A stretch of 64,000 nucleotides of DNA from Aplectana chamaeleonis (Eukaryota; Nematoda; Chromadorea; Rhabditida; Cosmocercidae), in contig JAPDOI010001517.1 in assembly GCA_029168955.1 (NCBI GenBank), forward strand, positions 62,001 through 126,000. The letters are read 5' to 3'. The translations under genes and the position numbers were made by a program. Shown here piece by piece: positions 9,859 to 20,388 of this stretch (the stretch's first letter is position 1; every line of letters starts with the position of its first letter). Under the pieces are notes generated by a model. It did not search any database. It was not told the origin of the DNA and saw only the letters and a list, made by a program, of their open reading frames with translations.

Positions 9859-12052
9859 GGTTGCGGTACCATCGACAACCAGGCATGCCTCGCCCACTTT
9901 TCCTCGCGCTTGCTGCGCCCCCCTACCCTGGCTCTCGCCACGGAGACACAAAGAAAAAGACGCTACTGTTGTGTTCTCGACTGGCATCTGTCAAATGAGC
10001 GAGGTTTTGCTGCATAATCTGGCAAACATCTGCCTAGACCGCTTCGTCTTTAGGGATGCTGAAATTGAAATCACAAACTGAGAATGCATTTCCTGCAGTA
10101 CAAATTCTTCGAGCTTAACCAGTATTTCTATTTCCTAAAAATCGGGAAGAATTCTAGCGCTCACTATTTTTATGATACTGCAGTTCGTTTAAAGGCAGCA
10201 TACACGCTCACAAAAATGGTTGAGATAACAGCATAAATTTCACCGCCTGGCCCCTACCATGCCGTCAACGGCGTTTGAAGCGCTAAAAACCATTCAGGTT
10301 GACAGAATTTGAGCATTCCCCTCTCAAATGCATGTGGAACCCCACCCCTACAAATAACAGAATGAAGAGTGAGGCATGTGGAAGCATTCGATAATTTAGA
10401 GCGATAGCACTTTATAATGAGGGTCTACGAGAGAAACAGCTTGATTTCCCTGTATATAACTTGTTTACATACCGATTAATTCCCATCCACTTTCAAGAAA
10501 GCCCATCTACTCCGGCTGGCTTATAAAATGGAGCATTTCATCAGTAAGCAGACATGTTATATTCAGGTGAACTAACCGTTTCTCTGTAGACTTTCATTTG
10601 CTAGGCTATCACTCTGGCTCAAATGTTTTCACATGCCTCACTCTTCATTCTGTGGGTTCCACAGGCTGAGACGGAATGCTCGAATTCTGTCAACCTGATG
10701 GTTTTCAGCGCTTCAAACGCCGTTGACGAGATGGTAGGGGCCAAGCGGTCCTATTTGTGCTGTTATCTCAACCATGTTTGTGAGCGTGTATGCTGCCTTT
10801 AAGAAAATTACTGGATTCAATACTAACCTGCTGATTAAACATAGGTATGATAAAGAAGAAAAAGCAAAGCAAACTCTATAAAATATTTTTAAGCAAATGT
10901 GGCTTGATGCTGACAGAAACGTTCCTACAAATATAAACAATAGGAAAGTAGAGTGGGCGAGTCTACAAAAAATTAATAATGCTTTTTGAGCACCAAGTCC
11001 TGTAGATGAAATTTTGAATTCAAGAAATCAACTCGTGTTATTCTTCAGAGGAGAGCTTCTTGGTTTTGGAAAGGAGCTTGCTCGGGTTATTCTAGTACCG
11101 GTGGAAATATTTTATACCTATTATCTAAGAGAGACATAAAGTCTGACCCACATAAACGGTTTTCTTTCGATGATCAGAAAAGTGAACTGGTGAAAGTACA
11201 GAAGGAACTGCAATTGCTATCACATGAACTGAACCTTTCCAAACAAGTGAGTCTTTTATCAAGAGGCATGAAGCTCTTCCATGCGGAATAGAGCAACGGT
11301 TTTTTATTGGGAATTGAAAGTTTTTGCCAAGTGAATTGGTTCTCAAGAAATTTTGTTAATTTTTTTTGAAGACTCGCTTATTCCGTTTTATTTACTGTTG
11401 CTCCTTTTTTGTAGAAACATTTCTGTCTGCTTAAAACCACCTTTTCCTTGAAAAGCTCCTTTTTGATAGAAGCATTCACTTTTCTGGAAATGCGTGGGAC
11501 CCACGAGAAATTTCCGAGATTTTTCGATTTGTATCGTTTGATTTTATAACAGTAAAGAGCCTAATTGTAGACCAGTCCCTCCATACCACCTCATTAAAGA
11601 AAGTATAGCCTAGAACGTTTTTCAACGATTCGATCAAAGAAAAATATCGATTACTTTGGTGATCCCTTCCTGGTTACAACCCTTGTTGAGGGGACACCCA
11701 AGATTGATCAATGGAAATGAGAATTTCTTTCAATACCAGATATATGATATCGCTATCGGCCAGTGTTTTCCTGGAGACTCCATGGAAACGCTCTGATCTC
11801 TGAAAGCTCTAGCTTTCGTTCTTCCTTCGGATTTCGAGTGCTCCCCCTCAAACTAGGTTTGCACTTATCCCTGTACTGTACAGCCATAGCTGTAAATGAT
11901 CTTTCTCTGCGGAGACGCAGAGATAGACAGTTTGCACTTTGGCCGGGCCGAGAGACTGCCGGGCCGGCTGGCAGCGCCTTTCTTTTCGTCCTCTGCGCTC
12001 ATCATACTGACTCGCACACCCCGCGTGCCGAGTTGTCAATGCTCCGGAGACC
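9859..12052. mobile_element. Mutator-like (MULE-type) non-autonomous insertion
   Basis: The insertion is 2,194 bp with a 10-bp target duplication. The ends form an imperfect inverted repeat: GGTTGCGGTACCATCGACAA at the left matches the reverse complement of the right end at roughly 21 of 30 positions. Target duplications of 9-10 bp fit Mutator-like elements, but I see no transposase, so the class is inferred. It carries a nested 606-bp foldback element (10,193-10,798). The remaining 1.25 kb (10,803-12,052) has only short AT-rich frames that I cannot assign. The insertion disrupts PLE unit D and is therefore younger than it. Confidence 0.7.
10193..10798. mobile_element. Foldback TTAA element nested in the MULE-type insertion
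   Basis: Both ends are flanked by TTAA (10,189-10,192 and 10,799-10,802). The termini AGGCAGCATACACGCTCACA and its reverse complement open arms of roughly 180-200 bp that pair with moderate mismatch. The AGGCAG...CTGCCT termini and TTAA site match the TTAA family at 20, 40, 50 and 54 kb, though the interior differs. A TTAA duplication is typical of piggyBac-type transposases. None is encoded here. Confidence 0.8.
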
Positions 12053-12412
12053 TAACACGGGAACTCCAACCCTACATCAGACTCGGCTTCTGATTAGGGT
12101 ACTTTCTGTCACTCTGGTACCCGCTTTGTTGTTCTACTGATCACATGGTTTTCTGAGGACTTTTGAATATGTATGCCACTCAGTTCTATGTTTCCGTGCC
12201 ATTCGTTTTGGAAAATTTGTCTGAATTTCTGTAGGATAGTATCTACATTTGGCCGATTAATTTTACAAGTAAATTTGACCGTTTCAGACTCCGACGAGGG
12301 CGAATCCGCCGAAACGTTAGTCAATAAAGTCATCTTACCACCTCGTGCGTGCTACAGACGAACGTTCAACACATTGTTCTGATGCCGAGGTTTATCGAGA
12401 GTCGAACTTGGA
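12053..12412 (+). mobile_element. PLE unit D 3' end and start of a further truncated unit
   Basis: After the second target duplication (12,053-12,062) the sequence resumes the unit D tail (LQPYIRLGF then stop), the 3' UTR and the ribozyme-like core. It reaches the next start codon at 12,382 (GATGCCGAGGTTTATCGAGA context), then diverges near 12,412. The array therefore ends about 30 bp into a further unit. This is the expected structure if the terminal repeat extends just past the start codon. Confidence 0.88.
12291..12322 (+). ncRNA. Hammerhead-ribozyme-like core at the array end
   Basis: CCGACGA at 12,291-12,297, GAAAC at 12,311-12,315 and GTC at 12,320-12,322. Identical core to the 7,117 copy, again 60 nt before a start codon (12,382). 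Confidence 0.55.
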
Positions 12413-12583
12413 AACTTATTACATTTCTTGTTTCTAGTACCATCGTGGGACAATAGTAGAATGTGTATGCAATGATGCACTTATTGCCAGTTGAACCATT
12501 CTCATCTACTGCAGCGTTCGCCTTCGTTCCAGCATTCGTTTCGCAAGGCAGCTAGCTGCGCTGGGAGCTAGCTGCCCAGCGGA

Positions 12584-12895
12584 ACGGCTGCGAACGAGTT
12601 AAGTTCCGAGGAAAACGGCGAACCTTTCGGGCTACAATTGCCGTTTGACGGATGCGAACGAGTTGTATTTCGGGGAAAACGGGAAACGTTTCGGGCTGTA
12701 CCGGCCGTTTGACGGCTGCAAACCAGTGATCTTTCGGCGAAAACGGCTAACGTTTTGGACTAGACCTTGCGGGCAAAACGGCTGCGAACGCGCCATCTCT
12801 CGGGCTGAGTGCCAGAGCTTTCGGACTGGAAATTGTCCGTCAAACGGCTGCAAACGCCAGACATGGCGGAGAGAACGGCGGAATTTTCGGGTCAA
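12584..12895 (+). repeat. Degenerate 64-66-bp minisatellite, about five units
   Basis: Units begin with ACGGCTGCGAACGAGTT-like words and contain TTTCGGGGAAAACGG and CGTTTCGGGCT-like words. The first two are 64 bp, and later ones are 64-66 bp and more diverged. The imperfect units leave open frames on both strands (about 130 codons plus, 87 minus). I treat these as by-products of a stop-poor repeat, not genes. Confidence 0.75.
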
Positions 12896-13039
12896 CCCCG
12901 CCCCTTTTGATTTTTGTTACGCCCGCGGTCTGCCGAAAGGATGGCGTTCGGCCGCCGTACGAAACGTCGTCCTGTCTGAGCTATTAAACGATAGTTTGGC
13001 CGAGCCTCCCCTAGTTCGAGAGGGTAACAAACAGTAAAA

Positions 13040-14000
13040 TCAAGAACAATTTGATCCGAACTTATGGAGCAGAATCTTAAACACAACACAGAGGTCGAAA
13101 ATTTGACGTCTTACCTGTGAGGAAAAAAGACCAAGGTAATTATTGCGCCATCTAACCGCAACATCCCCTCTCATAAAGCTCAAGCTTAAAATGTATGCAA
13201 GCGGGTTAACTATGACTGCAACTACCTTTTTGGTAAAATGCAAGGGAATATGATCCGGCTTGTCCGAAGAAGAAATCGGCCATTTTGTTAGTAGCTCTAG
13301 CAACTCACTCGGATAAAACCAAACAGAGTCCGGCATAACAGGGAACAGTGGACGACTAAAAATTTGACCTATTAACGCTTCAGGGATGGGTGTCTGAGAA
13401 AATAGCCAAAAGTTTGCTTTTGGAAGGGGGAGTCTGAGTGAATTTAGTATCGTCCACACCCCGTACCGTACCCTGTCAGGGGGATTCCCTGTCCGTGGTC
13501 TGAGGAGGACTTACAAGTTTGAATTATCATGCGAAACACCAGACCGTTGAGAGGCAATGACATTCTGACCAGGAGTACCCTCAGGATTCAAACTAGGGTC
13601 CTGGAAAGGATTGAGATCAGGTCGTTACTCACACCATGAGAAATCATACCGATAGGAGTAATCAAGTTAACATCATTAACATAGAGGTATTCATAATAGC
13701 AGGTGCGTTCACAATAACGGGAGCATTCATGCGAGCACGTGTAGAATCCACATTAGCAGGCGGACCACGACGACTCCTCCGTTCAGCACTTCGCCGCTTA
13801 AGTTCCTTCTGCGAGATGGAGGCCCTGATGAAAAGGCCCTTCTCAAGCGGGAAATGCTTCAAGCGAGGAACTCGCCTTAATACAGACCTAGCAATGCTGG
13901 ATGCCGGGAAAATAACCTTCATTAACCTATTACGAGGAGATCTCTCACTACCCATACGATGCATCGTTAATGAAAAATATTTTGCCCTCAATTCGTTAAG
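13040..14000 (-). pseudogene. LINE relic on the minus strand
   Basis: Minus strand, two frames. 13,991-13,662 encodes a basic stretch (LKHFPLEKGLFIRASISQKE then KRRSAERRSRR) that resembles the linker before the endonuclease or RT in non-LTR elements. 13,459-13,040 encodes KPDHIPLHFTKKV, then NPLAYILSLSFMRGDV and VRW. This fits the RT region usually written as P-D-x-I-P, then L-A-x-P-L-x-x-L-F-N, then W, and it matches the same region in the LINE at 45.1 kb (SPDRVPYIFLRKA, YPLSLMFNRFL). Both are in the right order for one element, with the RT core missing. Class-level assignment only. Confidence 0.55.
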
Positions 14001-14215
14001 AATTATTGTTTTGTCAGAAAACCGCGTTAGCCCGTTAATGCGTTAACACGCTAATTTTGTAATTTGTTTGAAGAAGAAAGAACATTTCCTGACATCAGAC
14101 GGAACCAATAAATGGGCATAGCTCCCAGAGAAAAAAATATGTACGACCATTTTTACATAATTTTTTCAAAGATAGAAAAAAACAAGTAGACAGTTGAGGA
14201 ATGAAATGTCTTACG

Positions 14216-14692
14216 CCATGTTTTGACTGCATCGCTGCTGTTTTTCATCGCAGCGATTTTGCACCCGCTGCTGCAGCAATCTGGCAGCGGCGGCGATTCT
14301 GTTCATAGTGCATAGCTTCACGGATGATCGAAGAAATTCAATCAATTAGTGATATTAATGGCTGGTAGTTATCAATAACACGTTTCTACTCGTGAACACT
14401 GATCTTGTCATGTGAAAGGGGTCGACGTTCACTAGACGAAACGTGTCGTTCGCTGGCAATCGCTCCATCGCTGCCATTATGGCAGAGATGGAGCGATGAT
14501 CAGCCACCATCGAGAATCGCTCCTCCAGCAGCGAAGCAGTAAAACATAGGATTTCGTCGCCGCGACCCAGCGATGTAGCACGTTTGCCACGAAGCGATCA
14601 CAATTGGAGCGCATTTCCATTACGCGCCATTAAAAAGGAACAGTTGTCCCTCGCATGGCCGCAGCGACCACCTGCAGTGAAAACATTGCTGT
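14216..14692. mobile_element. MITE of the CATGTTTTGACTGCA family
   Basis: Ends CCATGTTTTGACTGCA and TGCAGTGAAAACATTG are imperfect inverted repeats. The interior shares long stretches with the elements at 56,304-57,051 and 57,055-58,268 (in reverse orientation), including GGAGCGATG hairpins, CGTCGCCGCGACCCAGCGAT and the TCATGTGAAAG stretch. No protein is encoded. Confidence 0.75.
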
Positions 14693-14743
14693 AAAAGAAA
14701 CTGAACCTGTGAAGATCCAAAACTTCAGCGCCTCTGTTCGAAC

Positions 14744-15609
14744 CAGGGGCGTGCGGAAAATTCTTTTCGGTAAATTTTTTACCGAAACTTTTTCCCGAAT
14801 TTCGTTTTCGGTAAATACGGTAAAAACGGAAAATTCGGAAAAAATTGTGACCTCGACTTTGGCATGTGTTCCATACCATAGCACAAATGACCAATGATAT
14901 TTATGTATCAGCATGAGGATAGTGCAAATAATGAGTGAGTTTTAAATATTGCACTGAGCCAAACGACTGAACTCAATCAGCGGGACGTTAATTTTGAGAA
15001 GAAGAAACATTTCCAAATTTTCTGTCCTCAAGGTTCAAAATTTTCTGTCGTCATTTTCTCTCGTCTGTAGTCACTCAAAATCAGGCCAGCTGAGGAAAAC
15101 GTCCTTTCCGCTCAGCAAAAGTACCTATCGGCCAGTGAGGAAAGGTGCGGGTACGACGACTTCACAGTGGAGTCGTTCCAGAACTGCAGTTGATTCAGTT
15201 TTGTGTCCGGAGCTACGAAAAAAAAGTTTGTCTAGTTCATGAAATATCTGCTTCAGAACTCTGCTAATATGTATTTCTCGGAGTAGTATCTCCATAAGAG
15301 GAAGCACGTGACACAAAAGGTGAAGAGGCTATAGGATTATTCGGAAAGAAAGCCAAATGGGTAAAGAGAGTAACAAAAAAGAAGGATGAAGAAGGATATC
15401 GCGCCAAAGTCATGCCATAACAGTAGTAAACCCATGAAATGCGAGTAAGAAGTAGGCCGATTGAGCTAAAAACACCCAACTTTTCTTTTCGGTAAGAATT
15501 TCGGTAAATTTCGAGAAAAATTCGGTAAATCGGTTAATCAAAATTTACCGAAAAACACCGGTAAATCCGGAAAACCGGTAAATCGGTAAACGGAAAATGC
15601 ACACCCCTG
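14744..15609. mobile_element. hAT-like non-autonomous element with 8-bp TSD
   Basis: The 866-bp element begins CAGGGGCGTGCGGAAAA and ends TTTTCCG-like...GCACACCCCTG. It is flanked by an exact 8-bp duplication, GTTCGAAC, at 14,736-14,743 and 15,610-15,617. CAGGGGTGTGC termini with 8-bp duplications are typical of hAT transposons. Subterminal regions on both sides are packed with CGGTAAATT words, probable transposase-binding repeats. The centre has only short frames and no transposase. The target duplication is itself palindromic. Confidence 0.88.
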
Positions 15610-15617
15610 GTTCGAAC

Positions 15618-16107
15618 CATCTATGGTCTAGTACTTTAAAAATTTAAATTAACCAGCATGAGATACTGATAGAGACTATGAGAGCGATTTTGAAAAAAAA
15701 AATGATGCGCCAGCCGTTTTCTAATGAAACCTCCAGATACTCCGCCAACGCGTAGCTAGATGCCTCACACGGAAACCAGAGATGCCCAGGGTTTTGGAGA
15801 AAGGCGATCCCTGCTGCGATCGAGCGCATCGACTGGGCCAACACTGTTCGAACCGCATCCCGGCGTTCCGTGTAGCCAACGCGGGTTTGAGATTGCATCT
15901 CAACACAGGCTGTCGCTAAATCCGTAGATTCCCGCTACAACATTATCGCGAGAATATACGGGATTAGCGTCAGGGTGATCAATGTTTCGAATTTAGCCTT
16001 CGTTTTTACGTAGAATACGCGCAGAATTTGCACCCTTGTAGCCTCGACACAAGAATATGCGGGTTTTAGCTACCGTAGCCAAAACCCGTAGCTAAAAACC
16101 TCGCTAC
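15618..16107. other. Unassigned spacer before LINE copy 1
   Basis: No gene or element is recognised. Short minus-strand frames (15,644-15,906) overlap one another and match nothing known. Words such as CCGTAGCTAAAA and CGGGTTTTAGC near 16,060-16,100 form small inverted repeats. Confidence 0.4.
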
Positions 16108-16305
16108 ATGGATCCAAGATGTTCAACCTACGCGTGGTGGATCTGTGGAGTCAACGTATGGAGGCTCATCAAACGAACATCAATCACTCCATGTGGAGTT
16201 TTTTCGCATTGGGAGTGTAGATGGCTGGCTGCTACACTCCTCTGTATCCTACTTCTACAAGCTGGCGTCGAGAGGAATCCGGGACCACGCAGCAAGGCAC
16301 CATGA
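16108..16305 (+). pseudogene. LINE copy 1, N-terminal 2A-like leader
   Basis: 65 codons ending soon after AGVERNPGP. The stretch before it is hydrophobic (WLAATLLCILLLQ). In 2A-like peptides the ribosome fails to link the final Gly and Pro, releasing the upstream peptide and continuing translation. The canonical motif is D-V/I-E-x-N-P-G-P; here the first residue is G, as in copy 2. The following PHD-like cysteines are split among frames (16,290-16,400), so this copy is broken directly after the 2A site. Confidence 0.7.
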
Positions 16306-16374
16306 TATCCCTGCTGTCACTGCGGGCTATCTGCCCAACATGCAAGCATTCAATGTGGTGGTTGCCTTGGCTGG

Positions 16375-17355
16375 GTGCACCTCAAATGTTCGGGATTGTC
16401 CAGCTATGATGACTACACTCATGCTTACTGTTGTATGTCTTGCTCTGTAAATCCTCCTAGGGTTCCTCAACATTGTCTAAGCATTTATCAACTCAACATA
16501 AATGGCCTTCGTGCCAAACTTGCTGAACTCACACTGTATGTAGATCGCACTCAACCTGATGTCATTCTCCTGCAGGAGACCAAGCTTAGCACATATTCAT
16601 CCTCCCTCCCCCGTCTCCCCGGTTATTTATCTTATCACATTCCACGTACTTCCCATGGCGGTGGTGTTTCAACTTTTGTAAAATCATCTATCCCTTCTCA
16701 CATTATTGCTCTTCCCGACGATGATGTTGTTGAATGTCTTGGAGTTCATATTGTACTAAAAAGTGGCCCCCTTGATATTGTCAATGTCTATATACCCCCC
16801 ACCACATCCTGTCCCAATGCGTTTGACCCCACAAATTACTTACATGATGTCCATGCTGCCTTATCATCAAGTTCGGTTGTAATAGCTGGTGATTTTAATG
16901 CTAGTTCTCCTTCGTGGTTTTCTCCTCTAGAGCCTGACAATAGAGGTGAACTCATTGAGCTTTTCGCTGATGATTGTGATTTTGTTCCCATCAATGAGGA
17001 TTCTCTCACTCGTCTTCCAGCGGTGGGCAGACCCTCCTCACCCGATATCACGTTTGTATCATCTTCGCTAGCTATTTCCTGTAACTGGTCTACTGATGTG
17101 GCGCTGGCCAGTGGTCATCTTCCCATTATTACGTTATTGGATCTGTCACTTAATAGTTTGCTTGCTCCGTTCTCTGGCTCTCGTTGTAAGTCCTATTCTA
17201 ATTATCGTAAGGCTAACTGGGACCTATTCAAAGAGGTTTTGCTCAGCCAGGTGGCCAGCTACCCCGTGGAACGGCTCAGTCTACGACAAGGAGAAGTTCA
17301 TTGTCGATGCCATAGGACGTGCTTCCCAAAGCTGCTATTCCTACTGGACGTGTAA
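16375..17355 (+). pseudogene. LINE copy 1, AP-type endonuclease
   Basis: 326 codons. It starts within the end of the PHD-like finger (CSGLSSYDDYTHAYCCMSC) and continues with the endonuclease: LNINGLRAKL, LLQETKL, VVIAGDFNAS, RPSSPDITFVSS and SGHLPI. The last is normally S-D-H; here the aspartate is G, so the catalytic dyad is damaged. This domain nicks target DNA to prime reverse transcription. The frame is lost near 17,270 by an indel, before the RT linker. Confidence 0.82.
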
Positions 17356-17373
17356 AGACTTTTCCACCCAAAC

Positions 17374-18648
17374 GTGCCCAGTGAAGTGCTTGAACTGATC
17401 ACTATGAGAGATGACAAGCGAAGATCGGACCCCAATGATCCAACGATACAACAGCTGTCGAAAAACATCACCGCACTGCTAAATCAACACAAGCAGCAAC
17501 GCTGGAAAGAGCTCACCGAGTCTATCGATTTTACCGTGGATGCCAAAAAAGCCTGGACCACCTTGAAGCGGCTTTCAGGCAAAAAGATGAGTACTGATAG
17601 CAACATGCTCGAAATTCCGTCTGGAAGATTCGAGCACGGATACAAGGCTGCTTGTCTGCTCGGCAAACTATTTGCATCTGCGTCATCGCCTCGGGATAAG
17701 CAACACAGACGAACAATGCGAGCAATCAGGAAACTCAGTCGACTGGATGTCCCTGCTATCTCTCCTTACGCCATCGACAAGGTCATCAAATCGATGAAAA
17801 ATTCGCGGGCTGAGGGACCCGACGGGATTTCGGCTGTTCATCTCAAACATATTCCTGATCCCTATTACGATCTGCTCTCTGATCTTATTCATTCGTCATT
17901 CAGTTCTGGTGTTATTCCGGCCCGCTGGAAACAAGCTGTCGTCATCCCCATTGCCAAGCCAGGCAAACCGTCGGATAAGGCTGCCTCCCACCGCCCCATT
18001 TCCCTTCTCTCCCCCCTTGCCAAGCTTGCGGAATAAGTCGTCAATCCGCTCCTCCAAAACGCGTTGCAGCACAACACTCACCAGCATGGTTTCAAGAAGG
18101 AGCATTCCACCATCACTGCCCTGACATCAATCACCGAGCATATCATTGCTGGATTTAATCGCAAGACTCCGGCTGGTAGAAGCCTCGTCGTTGCTATAGA
18201 TCTCACGGCTGCATTTGATAGCGTCAGTATCCCGCTTTTTTCGAAATCCATACTGGAATCGGATATGCCCACTTGGTCTAAAAGATGGATTAATAGCTTT
18301 GTCAAGAACCGGTCCATTCGTGTAAAGTTCGACGGACATCTGTCGTCTTCGGTCCCTTTGAAAGCCGGTGTCCCGCAAGGCGGGTGTTATCCCGAGCCTT
18401 TTTCGCTGTTTCTGTCTGATATTCCTGAGCCACCAACTGGTATTCATCTGTGCCTGTACGCCGATGACATCACAATCGTTTGCACAGACTCAGTTATCGA
18501 TCGAGCCACTGCTGCCATGAATGGCTACTTACGGACCCTGGCAGTGTATCTTAAATCAAAGTCGCTGACTGTCTCTGCCTTCAAATCAAGTGCTACACTA
18601 TGTACAACAGCTACTATCGAACATCGACTACATCCCAAAGTCATCTAG
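17374..18648 (+). pseudogene. LINE copy 1, reverse transcriptase
   Basis: Two frames separated by a stop at 18,034-18,036. The first (17,374-18,036) holds the linker, SRAEGPDGISAVHLKHI, IPARWKQAVVIPIAKPGKPS and HRPISLLSPLAKLAE. The second (to 18,648) holds HQHGFKKEHSTITAL, AIDLTAAFDSVSI (motif A), VPQGG (motif B) and YADD at 18,457-18,468 (motif C, catalytic). Domain order and spacing are normal for CR1/Jockey RTs. A stop after LAE and a frameshift at the end mark it as dead. Confidence 0.85.
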
Positions 18649-18729
18649 GATGGTCACGAGCTGCCACTATCTAAGCATCCTCGACTATTAGGAGTTTTCC
18701 TGGACCCCTCTCTACGATTCCATGAGAAC

Positions 18730-19531
18730 ATGCGTATACGTGCTGCCGCTGCCAACTCGCGCAACAACATTCTTCGCGCTTTGGCTGGAACCTCGTGGGG
18801 CAGCACGAAAGAAGTACTACGTACGACTTATAGAGCCATGGTTCAGCCGGTCTTGGAATATGGCGCCCCTATTTGGACCCGACATCTCTCTGAATCCTCT
18901 TGGAGCAAGTTGCAGAGAGCACAGAATACTGCCCTCAGGCTTATTACTGGATGTCACAAGTCGACGCCCATTCCGCATCTTCATCAAGAAACCGGCCTAC
19001 TCCCTGTAAAACAGCACTGCTTACTCCAGTCTCAGCAGTTTCTCATAAGTATTGTCAAGAGCCCGACCCATCCAAACTACCATCTCCTGTCGTCCGGCCC
19101 CCAATCAAGAAACATACGCACACCGCTCAATGCTTCCCTGTCTGCTGTCGATCAACAACGCTGGGCTACATCCGAGCTCTCCCGCAGAAGACTACAGATG
19201 GCTGAGCATACGCGCTTTGTGGCAGAGTACGTGTCTGATGCTCAGCCCAATTCAATTTATGGCGGCGTACCCCCACGAGTCGACGGCAGCGAAGCCGATC
19301 TACCGGAGACGCACCCGAACAATTCTCGCTGGTCTGCGATGCGGTCACTCCACATATCCAAAGGCCTACGCCCATAGGATTGATCAGTCAGTCCCTGATA
19401 GATGCCCTGATTGTGAATGTGCTGGACATGATTCATTGCATCTATTTTCATGTCCAGCCAGACCTACAACGTTGTCTGCTCGAGATCTATGGTACAAACC
19501 GTGTGAAGTGGCTAGCTTCCGACGCCTTTGA
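18730..19531 (+). pseudogene. LINE copy 1, thumb and C-terminal zinc knuckle
   Basis: The 18,730-19,377 frame has RNNILRALAGTSWG, TYRAMVQPVLEYGAPIW and LQRAQNTALRLITGC, the region that follows the RT palm in CR1/Jockey elements. An indel near 19,300 moves the end into another frame (to 19,531) with GLRCGHSTYPKAYAHRI and CPDCECAGHDSLHLFSCP, a Cys-x2-Cys...His...Cys knuckle that probably binds nucleic acid. Copy 2 ends in the equivalent CPDCGNKEHTTAHLFNCP. Confidence 0.8.
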
Positions 19532-19573
19532 TGCGATGCTCTGTTCATGGCTGACAAGAAGAAGAAGAAGAAG

Positions 19574-20138
19574 GCGGCGTTACAGGTCGCGCCCTCGGAG
19601 GCATCTATCTACGCGTTGGCAGAGTATATGAAATGCAAAGCCAACTTTAGTGCTGTGAGCTCTACTTCAGTGAGATTCTTCGCTTCTGAACAATAGCTTA
19701 GTCCTTCCGTGCTATCAATTAATACGTGTCGCGAAGCTAACGTACACATCGAATCAGGGCGATTCGAGGTCATCTACAACTCAGCCTCATGGAGGGAATC
19801 AGGAGCCGTTTTGTGAACTCCGAAGTTGGTCGGAAATGAACGAAAATTCTCTGACTTCTGCGGTTTGTGAAGCGAAGTAGTGCCACCAATTTTCTACCAC
19901 AAGATCGTTGTGCCACCCAATGCAATATTTATGCACATCAACCGCGAGAATTCCCTTTCCTTTCATAGGAGCAGCCACAAGGGAATGTACCCCAAATCGC
20001 CTGGTAAGCTAAAACGAAAAAAATAATTTTAACCTCGGGGGGGGGGAGGGGTACCGTGAAAAAGTCTTATATGTTTCTACAATTCTGGTTAACTGAGGAA
20101 GGGTCATAGCACCGCCGAAAATTGGCGCAACAGCCCGC
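19574..20138. other. Unassigned spacer between LINE copies
   Basis: No gene or element recognised. A G-rich run is present at about 20,037-20,050. The stretch ends at the TTAA of the MITE that holds LINE copy 2. Confidence 0.4.
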
Positions 20139-20388
20139 TTAAAGGCAGTGGTCACGATGAAAAACGTTATTGGAAAAAAACTACAAAAATAAACTTAGAT
20201 CAAAAACAGCTCAAAAACTATGAAGGTAGCGCGGTGAAAAACGGGCTAGAATTAGAGTTATTAAGACCCTAAATTTCCAGTTCAGCACACGTGCACAGAA
20301 AGATCCTGATCTCATGCCAAGCAGTCCAAAATCATCTACACTCAGAGGAAGAAATAAATGCAAATTTACCTAATAAAACAGTTGAACA

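Larger units (their letters stand above)
16108..19573 (+). mobile_element. CR1/Jockey-type LINE with 2A-like peptide, copy 1
   Basis: A near full-length non-LTR retrotransposon on the plus strand. In order: 2A-like motif (16,264-16,287), PHD-like finger remains, AP-type endonuclease (16,375-17,355), RT (17,374-18,648), and a C-terminal region with a Cys-His knuckle (to 19,531). It ends in an AAG-type microsatellite (about 19,558-19,573), like copy 2. Stops and frameshifts separate the parts. I could not find a convincing target duplication, so both boundaries are approximate. Copy 2 is a different subfamily: the protein is alignable but clearly diverged. Confidence 0.85.

Noticed and set aside
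9858..10081. C-terminal extension of the PLE unit D protein
   Set aside because: The frame stays open by chance into the inserted element; the true PLE tail resumes at 12,053.
12632..13037. Overlapping 87- and 130-codon frames
   Set aside because: They are translations of the 64-bp minisatellite on both strands, with no conserved residues beyond the repeat.
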